Part shown: piece by piece, positions 35,321 through 44,706 of the stretch
Layout of the letters: every line of letters begins with the position of its first letter
How positions within the stretch are numbered: the first letter of the stretch is position 1
Assembly (NCBI RefSeq): GCF_900566075.1
Contig: NZ_UPHU01000001.1
Coordinates: forward strand, 992,001-1,056,000
Reading direction: 5' to 3'
Length of the DNA stretch: 64,000 nucleotides
From: Mycobacterium pseudokansasii
Lineage (GTDB): Bacteria; Actinomycetota; Actinomycetes; Mycobacteriales; Mycobacteriaceae
The notes under the pieces: model-generated
What the model was told of the DNA's origin: nothing
Database searches by the model: none
The model's input: only the letters and a program-made list of their open reading frames with translations
Translations under genes and position numbers: made by a program

Positions 35321-36511
35321 GTGGCGAAGGCGAAGTTCCAGCGGACCAAGCCCCACGTCAACATCGGGACCATCGGTCACGTTGACCACGGCAAGACCAC
35401 CCTGACCGCGGCTATCACCAAGGTCCTGCACGACAAGTTCCCGGACCTGAACGAGTCGAAGGCGTTCGACCAGATCGACAACGCGCCTGAGGAGCGTCAG
35501 CGCGGTATCACGATCAACATCGCGCACGTGGAGTACCAGACCGAGAAGCGGCACTATGCACACGTCGACGCGCCGGGCCACGCCGACTACATCAAGAACA
35601 TGATCACTGGCGCCGCCCAGATGGACGGCGCGATCCTGGTGGTTGCCGCCACGGACGGCCCGATGCCGCAGACCCGTGAGCACGTGCTGCTCGCGCGTCA
35701 GGTGGGTGTGCCCTACATCTTGGTCGCGCTGAACAAGGCCGACGCCGTCGACGACGAGGAGCTGCTCGAGCTCGTCGAGATGGAGGTCCGCGAACTGCTG
35801 GCCGCCCAGGAGTTCGACGAGGACGCCCCGGTAGTGCGGGTCTCGGCACTCAAGGCTCTCGAGGGCGATCCCAAGTGGGTGGAGTCGGTGGAGCAGCTGA
35901 TGGATGCGGTCGACGAGTCGATCCCGGACCCGGTCCGTGAGACCGACAAGCCGTTCCTGATGCCCGTCGAGGACGTCTTCACCATCACCGGCCGCGGCAC
36001 CGTGGTCACCGGTCGTGTGGAGCGCGGCGTGGTCAACGTCAACGAGGAAGTGGAGATCGTCGGCATCCGCCCGACGACCACCAAGACCACCGTCACCGGT
36101 GTGGAGATGTTCCGCAAGTTGCTCGACCAGGGGCAGGCCGGCGACAACGTCGGGCTGTTGCTCCGTGGCGTCAAGCGTGAAGACGTCGAGCGCGGCCAGG
36201 TCGTCATCAAGCCCGGCACCACCACACCGCACACCGAGTTCGAGGGCCAGGTCTACATCCTGTCCAAGGACGAGGGCGGGCGGCACACGCCGTTCTTCAA
36301 CAACTACCGTCCGCAGTTCTACTTCCGCACCACCGACGTGACCGGTGTGGTGACGCTGCCGGAGGGCACCGAGATGGTGATGCCCGGCGACAACACCAAC
36401 ATTGCGGTGAAGCTGATCCAGCCCGTCGCCATGGACGAAGGTCTTCGGTTCGCGATCCGTGAAGGCGGCCGTACTGTCGGCGCCGGCCGGGTCACCAAGA
36501 TCATCAAGTAG
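35321..36511 (+). CDS. tuf: Elongation factor Tu
   Basis: 396 residues. It delivers aminoacyl-tRNA to the ribosome. [16 protein letters not shown] (G1), [12 protein letters not shown] (G2), [12 protein letters not shown] (G3), [13 protein letters not shown] (G4) and the conserved domains II and III ending [16 protein letters not shown] ([13 protein letters not shown]). The GTG at 35321 follows AGGAGGA. The only tuf seen in the window; last gene of the str operon. Confidence 0.99.
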   Translation: MAKAKFQRTKPHVNIGTIGHVDHGKTTLTAAITKVLHDKFPDLNESKAFDQIDNAPEERQRGITINIAHVEYQTEKRHYAHVDAPGHADYIKNMITGAAQMDGAILVVAATDGPMPQTREHVLLARQVGVPYILVALNKADAVDDEELLELVEMEVRELLAAQEFDEDAPVVRVSALKALEGDPKWVESVEQLMDAVDESIPDPVRETDKPFLMPVEDVFTITGRGTVVTGRVERGVVNVNEEVEIVGIRPTTTKTTVTGVEMFRKLLDQGQAGDNVGLLLRGVKREDVERGQVVIKPGTTTPHTEFEGQVYILSKDEGGRHTPFFNNYRPQFYFRTTDVTGVVTLPEGTEMVMPGDNTNIAVKLIQPVAMDEGLRFAIREGGRTVGAGRVTKIIK

Positions 36512-36674
36512 CGCTAACCGGTTCATCGCCAGGCCCGGATTGCCGATCATGGCAATCCGGGCCTGGTGCTTGTTGCCCTCGGCAAGCGACTGTGTCCGCA
36601 GCGCGGTATGTGATCGGTAGCCGAACGTGCGCGCTAATCTGACACGACCTAACCGTGATGCGAGGAGCAGGCAC

Positions 36675-37475
36675 ATGCTGGCGCGCTATATCAAGATGCA
36701 GTTGTTGGTGCTGTTGTGCGGCGGCCTGGTCGGGCCGATCTTCTTGATCGTTTACTTCACGCTTGGCCTGGGCAGCCTGATGTCGTGGATGTTCTATGTC
36801 GGTCTCCTGATCACCGTGGCGGACGTGCTGATCGCGCTGGCATTGACCAATTGGGGCGTCAAGACGGCGGCCAAGAGTGCCGCGCTCGAGCAGAGCGGTG
36901 TGCTGGCGCTCGCGCAAATCACCGGCCTCACAGAAACCGGGACCCGGATCAATGACCAACCGGTGGTCAAGGTGCACCTGCACATCGCCGGACCCGGCAT
37001 CGTGCCGTTCGACAGCGAAGACCGGGTCATCGCCAGCGTGACCCGCCTCGGCAACCTGACCGCGCGCAAGCTTGTCGTTCTGGTCGACCCGTCCACCCAG
37101 CAATACCTGATTGATTGGGAGCGCAGCGCGTTGGTCAACGGCCTGCTCCCGGCCCAGTTCACCTTGGCCGAGGACAACAAGACCTACGACTTGAGCGGGC
37201 AGGCCGGCCCGTTGATGGAGATCCTGCAGATCCTGAAGGCCAATGGCATTCCACTCAACCGAATGGTCGACATCCGGTCGAATCCGGCGTTGCGTCAGCA
37301 GATCCAAGCGGTGGTACGACGGGCGGCCGAGCAGCAGGCACCGGGGTCCCAGCCGGCCGCCTCGCAGGCGTCGATCGCCGATCGGCTGCAGGAGCTGGAG
37401 TCGCTGCGGGCCAGCGGCGTGGTGAACGATCAGGAGTACACCAGCCGGCGGGCGCAGATCATCGCCGAAATCTGA
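36675..37475 (+). CDS. Membrane protein with C-terminal SHOCT domain
   Basis: 266 residues. Two N-terminal transmembrane helices (LLVLLCGGLVGPIFLIVYFT and LMSWMFYVGLLITVADVLIA), then a cytosolic beta-rich domain (GVLALAQITGLTETGTRIND, VVKVHLHIAGPGIVPF) and a final SHOCT motif (IADRLQELESLRASGVVNDQ then EYTSRRAQIIAEI). The ATG at 36675 follows CGAGGAG; an open frame from 36627 is less likely. SHOCT domains are short oligomerisation or binding modules at protein ends. Function unknown. It lies between tuf and the mycofactocin-linked genes, as in M. tuberculosis. Confidence 0.85.
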   Translation: MLARYIKMQLLVLLCGGLVGPIFLIVYFTLGLGSLMSWMFYVGLLITVADVLIALALTNWGVKTAAKSAALEQSGVLALAQITGLTETGTRINDQPVVKVHLHIAGPGIVPFDSEDRVIASVTRLGNLTARKLVVLVDPSTQQYLIDWERSALVNGLLPAQFTLAEDNKTYDLSGQAGPLMEILQILKANGIPLNRMVDIRSNPALRQQIQAVVRRAAEQQAPGSQPAASQASIADRLQELESLRASGVVNDQEYTSRRAQIIAEI

Positions 37476-37537
37476 GCGGGGACGGGTCGTCGCCGGGCGG
37501 CTGGATCGCCCGGTCCGCCTCCGCCGACTGCGTTTGT

Positions 37538-37635
37538 TCGAGTGTGCGCCTACGGATTCCGGTGTGACCACACGGCGGCATACCGGCCGGGAACTCGCCG
37601 TGGCCGCACAGTCAAAGCCGCCACTGCACACTCGA
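37538..37635. repeat. Palindromic intergenic element
   Basis: The arms tcgagtgtgc (37538-37547) and gcacactcga (37626-37635) are perfect inverted repeats, with a GC-rich imperfectly self-complementary centre. Similar elements with gagtgtgc/gcacactc ends are scattered in mycobacterial intergenic DNA, from memory. The 258-bp gap 37476-37733 holds nothing else I can support. Confidence 0.6.
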
Positions 37636-37712
37636 CGGCCAAGCCCGCCCGTGACCCGCCGTCGCCTCGTCGCCGGCCGTTAGAACACGTTCCAATTCCG
37701 CTGCTAGCCTGA

Positions 37713-38552
<840 letters not shown>

Positions 38553-38561
38553 CGCGCGATC

Positions 38562-39779
38562 GTGTATGAACTGCAGGTGACCAGTAGCGAAGGCGTAAAC
38601 CGCGGGATCGTGATCGTCGGTGGGGGACTGGCCGCAGCCCGGACCGCCGAGCAACTCCGCCGGGCCGGCTACGCGGGTCGCCTCACGATTGTCAGCGACG
38701 AAGTCCACCTCCCCTACGACCGGCCGCCGTTGTCCAAGGAAGTACTGCGCAAGGAGGTCGACGACGTCGCCCTCAAACCGCGTGAGTGGTACGACGAGAA
38801 GGACATCACGCTTCGGCTGGGGTCGGCGGCCACCGGCCTCGACACCGTCGCCCAGACACTGACCCTGGCCGACGGAACCGTCTTGGGCTACGACGAGCTC
38901 GTCATCGCGACCGGCCTGGTGCCGCGGCGCATTCCGACCTTCCCGGACATCGAGGGCATTCGGGTGCTGCGGTCGTACGACGAGTGCATGGCGTTGCGCA
39001 CCCACGCGTCGGCCGCCACCCGCGCCGTCGTCGTCGGGGCCGGTTTTATCGGCTGCGAGGTGGCGGCCAGCCTGCGCGGTCTGGGTGTGGCCGTGGTGTT
39101 GGTCGAACCGCAGCCGACGCCGCTGGCATCGGTGCTCGGCGCGCAGATCGGTCAGCTGGTGGCCCGCCTACATCGGGACGAGGGCGTCGACGTGCGCACC
39201 GGTATCGGCGTGGCCGAGGTCCGCGGTGCGGGCCATGTCGACACGGTGGTCCTGACCGACGGTACGGAACTACCCGCCGACCTGGTGGTTGTCGGCATAG
39301 GGTCGCATCCGGCGACCGGCTGGCTCGACGGTAGCGGCGTCAACGTCGACAACGGCGTGATCTGTGACGAAGCCGGACGCACCAGTGCGCCCAATGTCTG
39401 GGCGCTCGGTGATGTCGCCTCCTGGCGCGATCCGATGGGACACCAAGTGCGCGTGGAACATTGGAGCAATGTTGCCGACCAGGCCCGGGTGGTTGTGCCG
39501 GCGATGCTGGGCCGCGACGTACCGTCCAACGTGGTCGTCCCCTATTTCTGGAGCGACCAGTATGACGTCAAGATCCAGTGCTTGGGTGAGCCGCACGCCA
39601 CCGATATCGTCCACCTCGTCGAGGACGACGGCCGAAGGTTCCTGGCCTACTACGAGCGCGATGGTGTGCTGGTCGGGGTGGTGGGCGGCGGGATGCCGGG
39701 CAAGGTCATGAAGGTGCGCTCCAAGATCGCCGCCGGCGTACCCATCTCCGAAATGCTGGAATCACCCGACGCCGGTTGA
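38562..39779 (+). CDS. FAD-dependent ferredoxin/rubredoxin reductase
   Basis: 405 residues of the pyridine-nucleotide disulfide oxidoreductase family, ferredoxin-reductase type. First Rossmann GIVIVGGGLAAARTAEQLRR (FAD), HLPYDRPPLSKEVLR, second Rossmann AVVVGAGFIGCEVAASLRGL (NAD(P)H), and NVWALGDVASW. The C-terminal region with VEHWSNVADQARVVVPAMLG is of the type that serves oxygenase or P450 electron chains. The GTG start at 38562 gives the family's usual length of about 406; GTG 38577 is an alternative. It follows the mycofactocin SDR by 9 bp, so the two are probably co-transcribed. Confidence 0.9.
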   Translation: MYELQVTSSEGVNRGIVIVGGGLAAARTAEQLRRAGYAGRLTIVSDEVHLPYDRPPLSKEVLRKEVDDVALKPREWYDEKDITLRLGSAATGLDTVAQTLTLADGTVLGYDELVIATGLVPRRIPTFPDIEGIRVLRSYDECMALRTHASAATRAVVVGAGFIGCEVAASLRGLGVAVVLVEPQPTPLASVLGAQIGQLVARLHRDEGVDVRTGIGVAEVRGAGHVDTVVLTDGTELPADLVVVGIGSHPATGWLDGSGVNVDNGVICDEAGRTSAPNVWALGDVASWRDPMGHQVRVEHWSNVADQARVVVPAMLGRDVPSNVVVPYFWSDQYDVKIQCLGEPHATDIVHLVEDDGRRFLAYYERDGVLVGVVGGGMPGKVMKVRSKIAAGVPISEMLESPDAG

Positions 39780-39782
39780 GCC

Positions 39783-40747
39783 TTATTCCGGCAGCACTTG
39801 ACGGGTTCGGATGGCCCTTGCGAGCTCAGCCACGGCGGTCAGCCATTCGGTGGTTCGGTGTTCGGGCTGTTTTCCGGTCTGGATTTGCTGACGGAATTCC
39901 CGTAGTGCTCGACTGTTCGCCTGCACGCGCTCGTCCATCAATCCCGAAAACGTCGCAATCTCCGGTGCGTGGGTCCGCCACAGCGGAATCGTGGTGTTAT
40001 GCAACTGCATTCGGAACTTCTCCAGCCAGATGACCGGGCCGGCGTATGAGTGCAGTATCAGGCTGCCGTCCGGGAATCCGATTTCGATGCGCTGCGGTAC
40101 GGGGCTGTCGCTCCCGTCGTCGACGGCGCCGGCGTCATGGCTGCATTGCACGCGTACCGGCACGTCGTCGATGACCCCGCGAAAGCTCCTGAACGGGTGT
40201 TCCGGTGTAGCGCTCGGCGCCACTTCGCGCTCCAGGGCTGACCCGGCCAGGGAGCCCAGCGCTCGTCCCAGCAGATCGAATGTGGCATATGCCGATCGGG
40301 GCGCGGTAACGACGGAGGCGTACGTCGGCGGGTTCGAGGCTCGGCGCCGACGGCATTCGCCGACGAACGCGCGCGCCGGGCCCAATTCCGCGAAGTGGCA
40401 GTTGACGGCATGAATTACCTTCGCCGACAAGGCTTTTTGACGCAGCTCCCGGAGTAGGTCGGCGCGCACCGGGTGCTCCATCAGGACGTGCACACCGCGG
40501 CGCAGCAGCTGTGCGGTCACCAATCCCGCGGTTGGCGGCGGAAGCGCGACGATGGCGGCCCGCGCCTTGTCGGGAACCTCCGCGACGCTTGTCCAGGAAC
40601 GTTTCGCCGCGCGGCAAGCCGTGCGGAACGCTCGCTGCCGGCGGCGAGTATGCCGATCAGCTCGAACGAGTCGGTCAGTTCCTGCAGCGACGGGACGTAG
40701 CAGGCGCCGTAGTTGGTGCCGCACAGAACTACCGGTGTCGCGGTCAC
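39783..40747 (-). pseudogene. Thiazolinyl imide reductase-like Gfo/Idh/MocA protein, frameshifted
   Basis: The N-terminal part reads from a GTG at 40747: VTATPVVLCGTNYGACYVPS, LQELTDSFELIGILAAGSER, SARLAARRNV. A one-base loss near 40594 shifts the frame, and homology continues in the next frame: WTSVAEVPDKARAAIVALPP, LLRRGVHVLMEHPVRADLL, VIHAVNCHFAELGPARAFVG, SAYATFDLLGRALGSLAG and LILHSYAGPVIWLEKFRMQL to the stop at 39783. The G-T-N-Y-G motif, the GSxRSxxLAxR motif and xGVHVxxEHPxxxDxL are those of thiazolinyl imide reductases (Irp3/YbtU family) that reduce thiazolines to thiazolidines. The start overlaps (GTGA) a truncated YcaO gene, pointing to a former operon. Confidence 0.75.
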
Positions 40748-41040
40748 GACAGCGTGGGGGGATGCTCGGCCGGGCCGGCGGCGAGCTCGCGTTCGGGCAC
40801 GTTAACGTGGGCCGCGCGGTAGCTGGTCGCCTTTCCCTGGCTCACCGACACCGTCAGCGACGCCGGGCGCACCGCCTGCACTGCGGGAATACCGAGACTG
40901 TCCAGCCAGGTGATATCGGCGACGGGAGTGATACCGGCAGCGGAACGGGATGGCTGTACGGCCTGCCATGTCTCCTCGGGGCTGATGGTCCGATGCGTGC
41001 CCGTGCGATGGCCGATAACCGCAGGGTCGGCCGAGCCGAG
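40744..41040 (-). pseudogene. Truncated YcaO-type cyclodehydratase (azoline-forming), N-terminal remnant
   Basis: The minus strand reads VIGHRTGTHRTISPEETWQA, VADITWLDSLGIPAVQAVRP and ASLTVSVSQGKATSYRAAHV, the N-terminal core of azoline-forming YcaO proteins (G-x-H-R, then D-x-T-x-L-D-x-x-G-I-P, then S-V-S-Q-G-K). Full-length enzymes continue SAxxEAxExxHAE, but here the sequence jumps to NVPERELAAGPAEHPPTLS and stops at 40744. About 300 residues carrying the ATP site are missing. No convincing start was found; the frame is open to 41232 and a TATGAT -10-like box lies at 41185-41190 on this strand. The stop overlaps the start of the thiazoline-reductase-like gene. Confidence 0.72.
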
Positions 41041-41316
41041 GAACCGATTGGGCCAAAAGGACCAATCCGGGCCGAAATTCCCCGTGGTGCCCGGTGAGCA
41101 TGAATCGGCATGGCAGCATCTACGGAGATTTGGTGAGACGCACAGAGGCGATGACCCGCCGAATGGGATGCGAGTCACCGCCTTATCATACTGCGTGACC
41201 GGCGGACCGTATGGCATGAGCCGAATAGCCATTTATCGGGCTGAACGCCGATCCCCGAATGGCGCGGGTGGTGTTCTCCGATCGGTGGACAGGCCCACGA
41301 CCCGGGCGCGACAAAA
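41041..41316. other. Region upstream of the YcaO remnant
   Basis: 276 bp between the YcaO homology and the DUF2332 gene end. On the minus strand the YcaO frame is open here and includes a Cys/Ser/Thr-rich stretch (SSPLCVSPNLRRCCHADSCS, 41131-41190 region). No supported gene; this could be promoter and the remains of a precursor peptide, but that is speculation. Confidence 0.3.
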
Positions 41317-42375
41317 CTACTGCCAGGTCACCGGTGGCCCGTGCGGATGACATTCGCCCAGGACCCGCGTCCGCCCGTCAGGCCAACTGGCGGCGCGGAC
41401 CAGGAATTTCAGCGCACCGGCGGGTCCGTTGCGCGCCGGCTCGAGCGTCAGGTGCGCGAACGGGGTGCGCTCGCCGGCTTGCGCGCCCAGGTGCTCGACC
41501 GCGGCGCCGATCGCGGACCGCTCGTCGGCGGACAGGTACTGCCAGGTGATCGAATGCCACAGCACCGTCATGGCGCCGTCGGCCAGTGTCAGCGCGGCGA
41601 CCGCCTCGGCCGCGGTCTGACGGTGCAGTTGCGCCGGGACGTTCCGGGCGACCTCGATGGCGCCGCGCAGCCGTTTCAGGCGGGCGTGCTGGTCGGGCCA
41701 GACGTAGCTCAACACGGTCAATTCGCCGTCGGCGCCGGTCACATCGATGGGCGCGATGTCGTACCCGTGGCGCTCGACGATGCGCACCGCAGCGGTCGGC
41801 GGCAACCGACCGCGCCACGCATCGTCGATCGTCACCGGTGTCTCGGCCGGTCCCCACTGGCCGCCGTGGTAGCGATAGCGGTACCGGTCTGCCCGCAGGT
41901 TCAGGCCGGCGCTGGCACCGATCTCGAAAAGTCTTACCGGCAACCTGAATTCGTGGTTGAGGTGTAACAGGCCACCGATCAGCGCGGCGGACCGGCCGAC
42001 CTCGTTGGTTTGTGGTGGTTGGTCCAGGGCCGCCCGCAACGCATCGGTGCGATCGACGGCGACACGCACGATGTCGGGCCAGGCGGATGCGGCATCCCAG
42101 CTGCCGCCGGTGCTCGGATACCAGCGGCGCAACGACGGCGCCCGGCCGTCGAGTACCAACCGGTGCAGGCCGCCGAGTAGACGCAGCGGCACTGCGTGGC
42201 GTGATGGGTCGGCCTCGTGGCCGGCCAGGACGGTCGCGAAGACCCCGTCGGCTTCGACGTCGGCGGCCACCAGCTCGAACAGCTCGCCGTACATCGGTGA
42301 GCCGGAGCCGGCGCAGAACCGTCCCTGCGATCGCAGGGTGTGCAGCAGGTGCCCGCTATCGATGGGGCCGCTCAT
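41317..42375 (-). CDS. DUF2332 family protein
   Basis: 352 residues. Matches the DUF2332 family as I know it: [20 protein letters not shown] near the N-terminus, then a Rossmann-like core [20 protein letters not shown] (methyltransferase-type GxSxGLN) and [20 protein letters not shown], with a late [20 protein letters not shown]. The GASAGLN motif suggests an S-adenosylmethionine-binding-like fold, but no activity is known. Its ATG overlaps the mftR stop (ATGA), so it is co-transcribed with the mycofactocin regulator, as in M. tuberculosis. Confidence 0.85.
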   Translation of the reverse strand: MSGPIDSGHLLHTLRSQGRFCAGSGSPMYGELFELVAADVEADGVFATVLAGHEADPSRHAVPLRLLGGLHRLVLDGRAPSLRRWYPSTGGSWDAASAWPDIVRVAVDRTDALRAALDQPPQTNEVGRSAALIGGLLHLNHEFRLPVRLFEIGASAGLNLRADRYRYRYHGGQWGPAETPVTIDDAWRGRLPPTAAVRIVERHGYDIAPIDVTGADGELTVLSYVWPDQHARLKRLRGAIEVARNVPAQLHRQTAAEAVAALTLADGAMTVLWHSITWQYLSADERSAIGAAVEHLGAQAGERTPFAHLTLEPARNGPAGALKFLVRAASWPDGRTRVLGECHPHGPPVTWQ

Positions 42376-42965
42376 CCGAGCCGGTCCAACCCGGCGCCGA
42401 CGACGTCGAAGGCATTGCCGAGTGTCTCGGGCAGCGACACGGATTCGTCACCCAGCCAGTTTTCGTAGGCGCTCAAAGCGACCCCGAGCATCGTCCAGGC
42501 GATGGTCTGAGGCAATAGGTCGGTGGTCCTGCCGCCGAGCCTGCGGGCCACGAACCCGGCGATCACCGCTCGCCAGCCGGCATACATCGTCATCGAATAT
42601 GCCTGCAGCTCAGCGGTTTCCAGAATGATACGCATCCGCTGGCGGTGCCGGACGGTCTCGGACTCGTCGAAGGTGTTGAACGCCAACAGCGCCGCACGCA
42701 ACGCAGCGCCCAGTCGGACCCGCGGATCGATGTTGTCGAGCAGGAGCTGTAACTGCGCGAGGTGGGCGTCGAAGTCACCCCACGGAATCGCGTTCTTGGA
42801 TGCGTAGTAGCGAAAGAGGGTGCGACGGGCGATGCCGGCTGCCTGCGCGACGTCGTCGACGCTGACTTCGCCGAAGCCGCGGGCAGCGAACAACTCGATG
42901 GCAACGTCGGTGATGTGGTGCTTGGTCGTCGAGCGGCGCCGGCCCACCCGCGACGCGTGCAGCAT
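42372..42965 (-). CDS. mftR: Mycofactocin system TetR-family regulator MftR
   Basis: 197 residues. TetR helix-turn-helix: [40 protein letters not shown], then an all-helical ligand domain with the MftR_C-type [20 protein letters not shown]. It is divergent from mftA, the usual place of mftR. Known MftR proteins repress the mft operon and are released by long-chain acyl-CoAs. The ATG at 42965 was preferred over 42983. A palindromic site lies between it and mftA. Confidence 0.92.
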   Translation of the reverse strand: MLHASRVGRRRSTTKHHITDVAIELFAARGFGEVSVDDVAQAAGIARRTLFRYYASKNAIPWGDFDAHLAQLQLLLDNIDPRVRLGAALRAALLAFNTFDESETVRHRQRMRIILETAELQAYSMTMYAGWRAVIAGFVARRLGGRTTDLLPQTIAWTMLGVALSAYENWLGDESVSLPETLGNAFDVVGAGLDRLG

Positions 42966-43015
42966 CAGACCCCGCCCTTCCATTTAGGCACTCGATGCCA
43001 TATTCTAGCGATCAG

Positions 43016-43036
43016 TGTGACCGGTACCACCTCACA
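43016..43036. promoter_or_regulatory. Candidate MftR operator
   Basis: tgtga (43016-43020) and tcaca (43032-43036) are inverted arms around a centre containing ggtacc. The site is 30 nt before mftA and 51 nt from the mftR start, as expected for an operator controlling both. Confidence 0.45.
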
Positions 43037-43066
43037 TTGTCGAGGCCCAGGACGAAAGGCATCCAC

Positions 43067-43156
43067 GTGGACCACGAGACTGACACCGACGTCGAACTCG
43101 TCACCGAGACCCTGGTTGAAGAAGTTTCCATTGACGGCATGTGCGGGGTCTACTGA
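43067..43156 (+). CDS. mftA: Mycofactocin precursor peptide MftA
   Basis: 29-residue precursor, too short for most gene finders. It reads from [23 protein letters not shown] then SIDGMCGVY and stop. The C-terminal IDGMCGVY is the invariant core; the final Val-Tyr is the part converted into the redox cofactor, and the acidic leader binds MftB. GAAAGG lies 7 nt before the start. It is followed after 4 nt by mftB. Confidence 0.96.
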   Translation: MDHETDTDVELVTETLVEEVSIDGMCGVY

Positions 43157-43160
43157 CCCG

Positions 43161-43523
43161 GTGCCGGATTGCCCGGTTCTCCCCCGCAAGCGGGTGGGAC
43201 CCCCACCTCGGGGTGCTATCCGGCCCGCATCGTCGCAGGGCGTGCCTGACGAGTTCGATCCGGATCGCGGCTGGCGGCTGCACCCGCAGGTGGCGGTTCG
43301 GCCCGAGCCCTTCGGCGCGCTGCTGTATCACTTCGGCAACCGCAAGCTGTCGTTTCTGAAGAATCGCACCATCCTGACGGTGGTGCAGTCGCTGGCCGAT
43401 TATCCCGACGCGCGCTCCGCCTGCCGTGGCGCCGGTGTGGCGGATTCCGGACAGGGTCCCTATCTGCATGCGCTGGGTGTGCTGGCCGCTTCGACGATGT
43501 TGATCCCCCGGGAGGACCGGTGA
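43161..43523 (+). CDS. mftB: Mycofactocin precursor-binding chaperone MftB
   Basis: 120 residues from GTG 43161, or 93 from GTG 43242. The conserved RRE-type domain starts at DPDRGWRLHPQVAVRPEPFG, then ALLYHFGNRKLSFLKNRTIL, and ends STMLIPREDR. It binds the MftA leader and presents it to MftC. The first 27 codons are unusual (PRKRVGPPPRGAIRPASSQG), Pro/Arg-rich, and coincide with two small perfect hairpins at 43183-43206, so they may be an inserted intergenic repeat and the true start may be 43242. The stop overlaps the mftC start (GTGA). Confidence 0.9.
   Translation: MPDCPVLPRKRVGPPPRGAIRPASSQGVPDEFDPDRGWRLHPQVAVRPEPFGALLYHFGNRKLSFLKNRTILTVVQSLADYPDARSACRGAGVADSGQGPYLHALGVLAASTMLIPREDR
43183..43206. 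repeat. Double mini-hairpin at the mftA-mftB boundary
   Basis: cccgc-aa-gcggg (43183-43194) directly followed by gtggg-acc-cccac (43194-43206), sharing one base. This paired-hairpin block resembles a short repeat found between genes in M. avium-type genomes, from memory. It lies within the doubtful N-terminal codons of mftB. Confidence 0.6.
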
Positions 43524-44704
43524 CGGTACCGCGGCTCATCGAGCAGTTCGAACACGGACTGGACGCGCCGATCTGTCTGACCTGGGAGTTGACCTACGCT
43601 TGCAACCTGGCGTGTGTGCACTGTCTTTCGTCGTCCGGCAGACGTGATCCGCGCGAGCTGTCCACCCGCCAGTGCAAGGACATCATCGACGAGCTCGAAC
43701 GCATGCAGGTGTTCTACGTGAACATCGGTGGCGGTGAACCTACGGTGCGTCCCGACTTTTGGGAGTTGGTGGATTACGCCACCGCCCACCGGGTCGGCGT
43801 GAAGTTCTCCACCAATGGGGTTCGCATCACCCCGGAGGTGGCGGCGCGGTTGGCCGCCAGTGACTACGTGGACGTCCAGATCTCGCTCGACGGCGCGACC
43901 GCCGAGGTCAACGACGCGGTCCGCGGCCCGGGCTCGTATGCGATGGCGGTGCGTGCTCTGGAAAACCTGGCCGAGGCGGGCTTCGGCAAGGCCGGAGCCG
44001 CCAAGATCTCGGTGGTGGTCACCCGCCACAATGTCGGTCAGCTCGACGAATTCGCCGCGCTGGCAAGCCGTTACGACGCCACCCTGCGGATCACCCGGCT
44101 GCGCCCGTCGGGGCGGGGCGCCGATGTCTGGGAAGACCTGCACCCCACGGCGGCTCAGCAGGTTGAGCTCTACGACTGGTTGGTGCGCAACGGCGAGCGG
44201 GTGCTCACCGGCGACTCCTTCTTCCACCTGTCCCCACTGGGCGAATCCGGTGCGCTGGCCGGTCTCAATATGTGCGGCGCCGGCCGGGTGGTCTGCCTGA
44301 TCGATCCGGTGGGCGACGTGTATGCCTGCCCGTTTGCCATCCATGACCGCTTTCTGGCCGGAAACGTGTTGTCCGACTCCGGCTTTGGCACTGGCTTCGA
44401 GAATGTTTGGAAGAACGCTCCGTTATTCCGTGAATTGCGGGAGCCGCAATCCGCGGGTGCTTGCGGCAGCTGCGGGCACTACGACAGCTGCCGGGGCGGA
44501 TGCATGGCGGCCAAGTTTTTCACCGGCCTGCCACTGGACGGCCCGGATCCCGAATGCGTGCAAGGCCACGCTGCGCCGGCCCTGGCCCGCCAACGCGAGG
44601 CGCCGCGCCCGCGCGTCGACCATTCGCGAAAGGCAAGTCGACCCGTACCCCTGACACTGAACGTCAGACCGCCGGCCAGGCTCTGCAACGAAAGCCCGCT
44701 GTAG
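43520..44704 (+). CDS. mftC: Mycofactocin radical SAM maturase MftC
   Basis: 394 residues. It uses S-adenosylmethionine and iron-sulfur clusters to decarboxylate the C-terminal Tyr of MftA and cross-link it to Val. The radical SAM site is WELTYACNLACVHCLSSSG with Cys28, Cys32 and Cys35; NIGGGEPTVRPDFWELVDYA follows. The C-terminal SPASM domain has further cysteines for auxiliary clusters (MCGAGRVVCLIDPVGDVYAC, then CGSCGHYDSCRGGC and DPECV). The GTG overlaps the mftB stop; mftD follows after 2 nt. The last 45 residues are basic and variable. Confidence 0.97.
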   Translation: MTVPRLIEQFEHGLDAPICLTWELTYACNLACVHCLSSSGRRDPRELSTRQCKDIIDELERMQVFYVNIGGGEPTVRPDFWELVDYATAHRVGVKFSTNGVRITPEVAARLAASDYVDVQISLDGATAEVNDAVRGPGSYAMAVRALENLAEAGFGKAGAAKISVVVTRHNVGQLDEFAALASRYDATLRITRLRPSGRGADVWEDLHPTAAQQVELYDWLVRNGERVLTGDSFFHLSPLGESGALAGLNMCGAGRVVCLIDPVGDVYACPFAIHDRFLAGNVLSDSGFGTGFENVWKNAPLFRELREPQSAGACGSCGHYDSCRGGCMAAKFFTGLPLDGPDPECVQGHAAPALARQREAPRPRVDHSRKASRPVPLTLNVRPPARLCNESPL

Positions 44705-44706
44705 TC

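Noticed and set aside
40744..41232. A functional 162-residue protein instead of a YcaO relic
   Set aside because: The frame ends abruptly after the N-terminal YcaO motifs and lacks the ATP-binding core; the upstream half has no homology or ribosome site.
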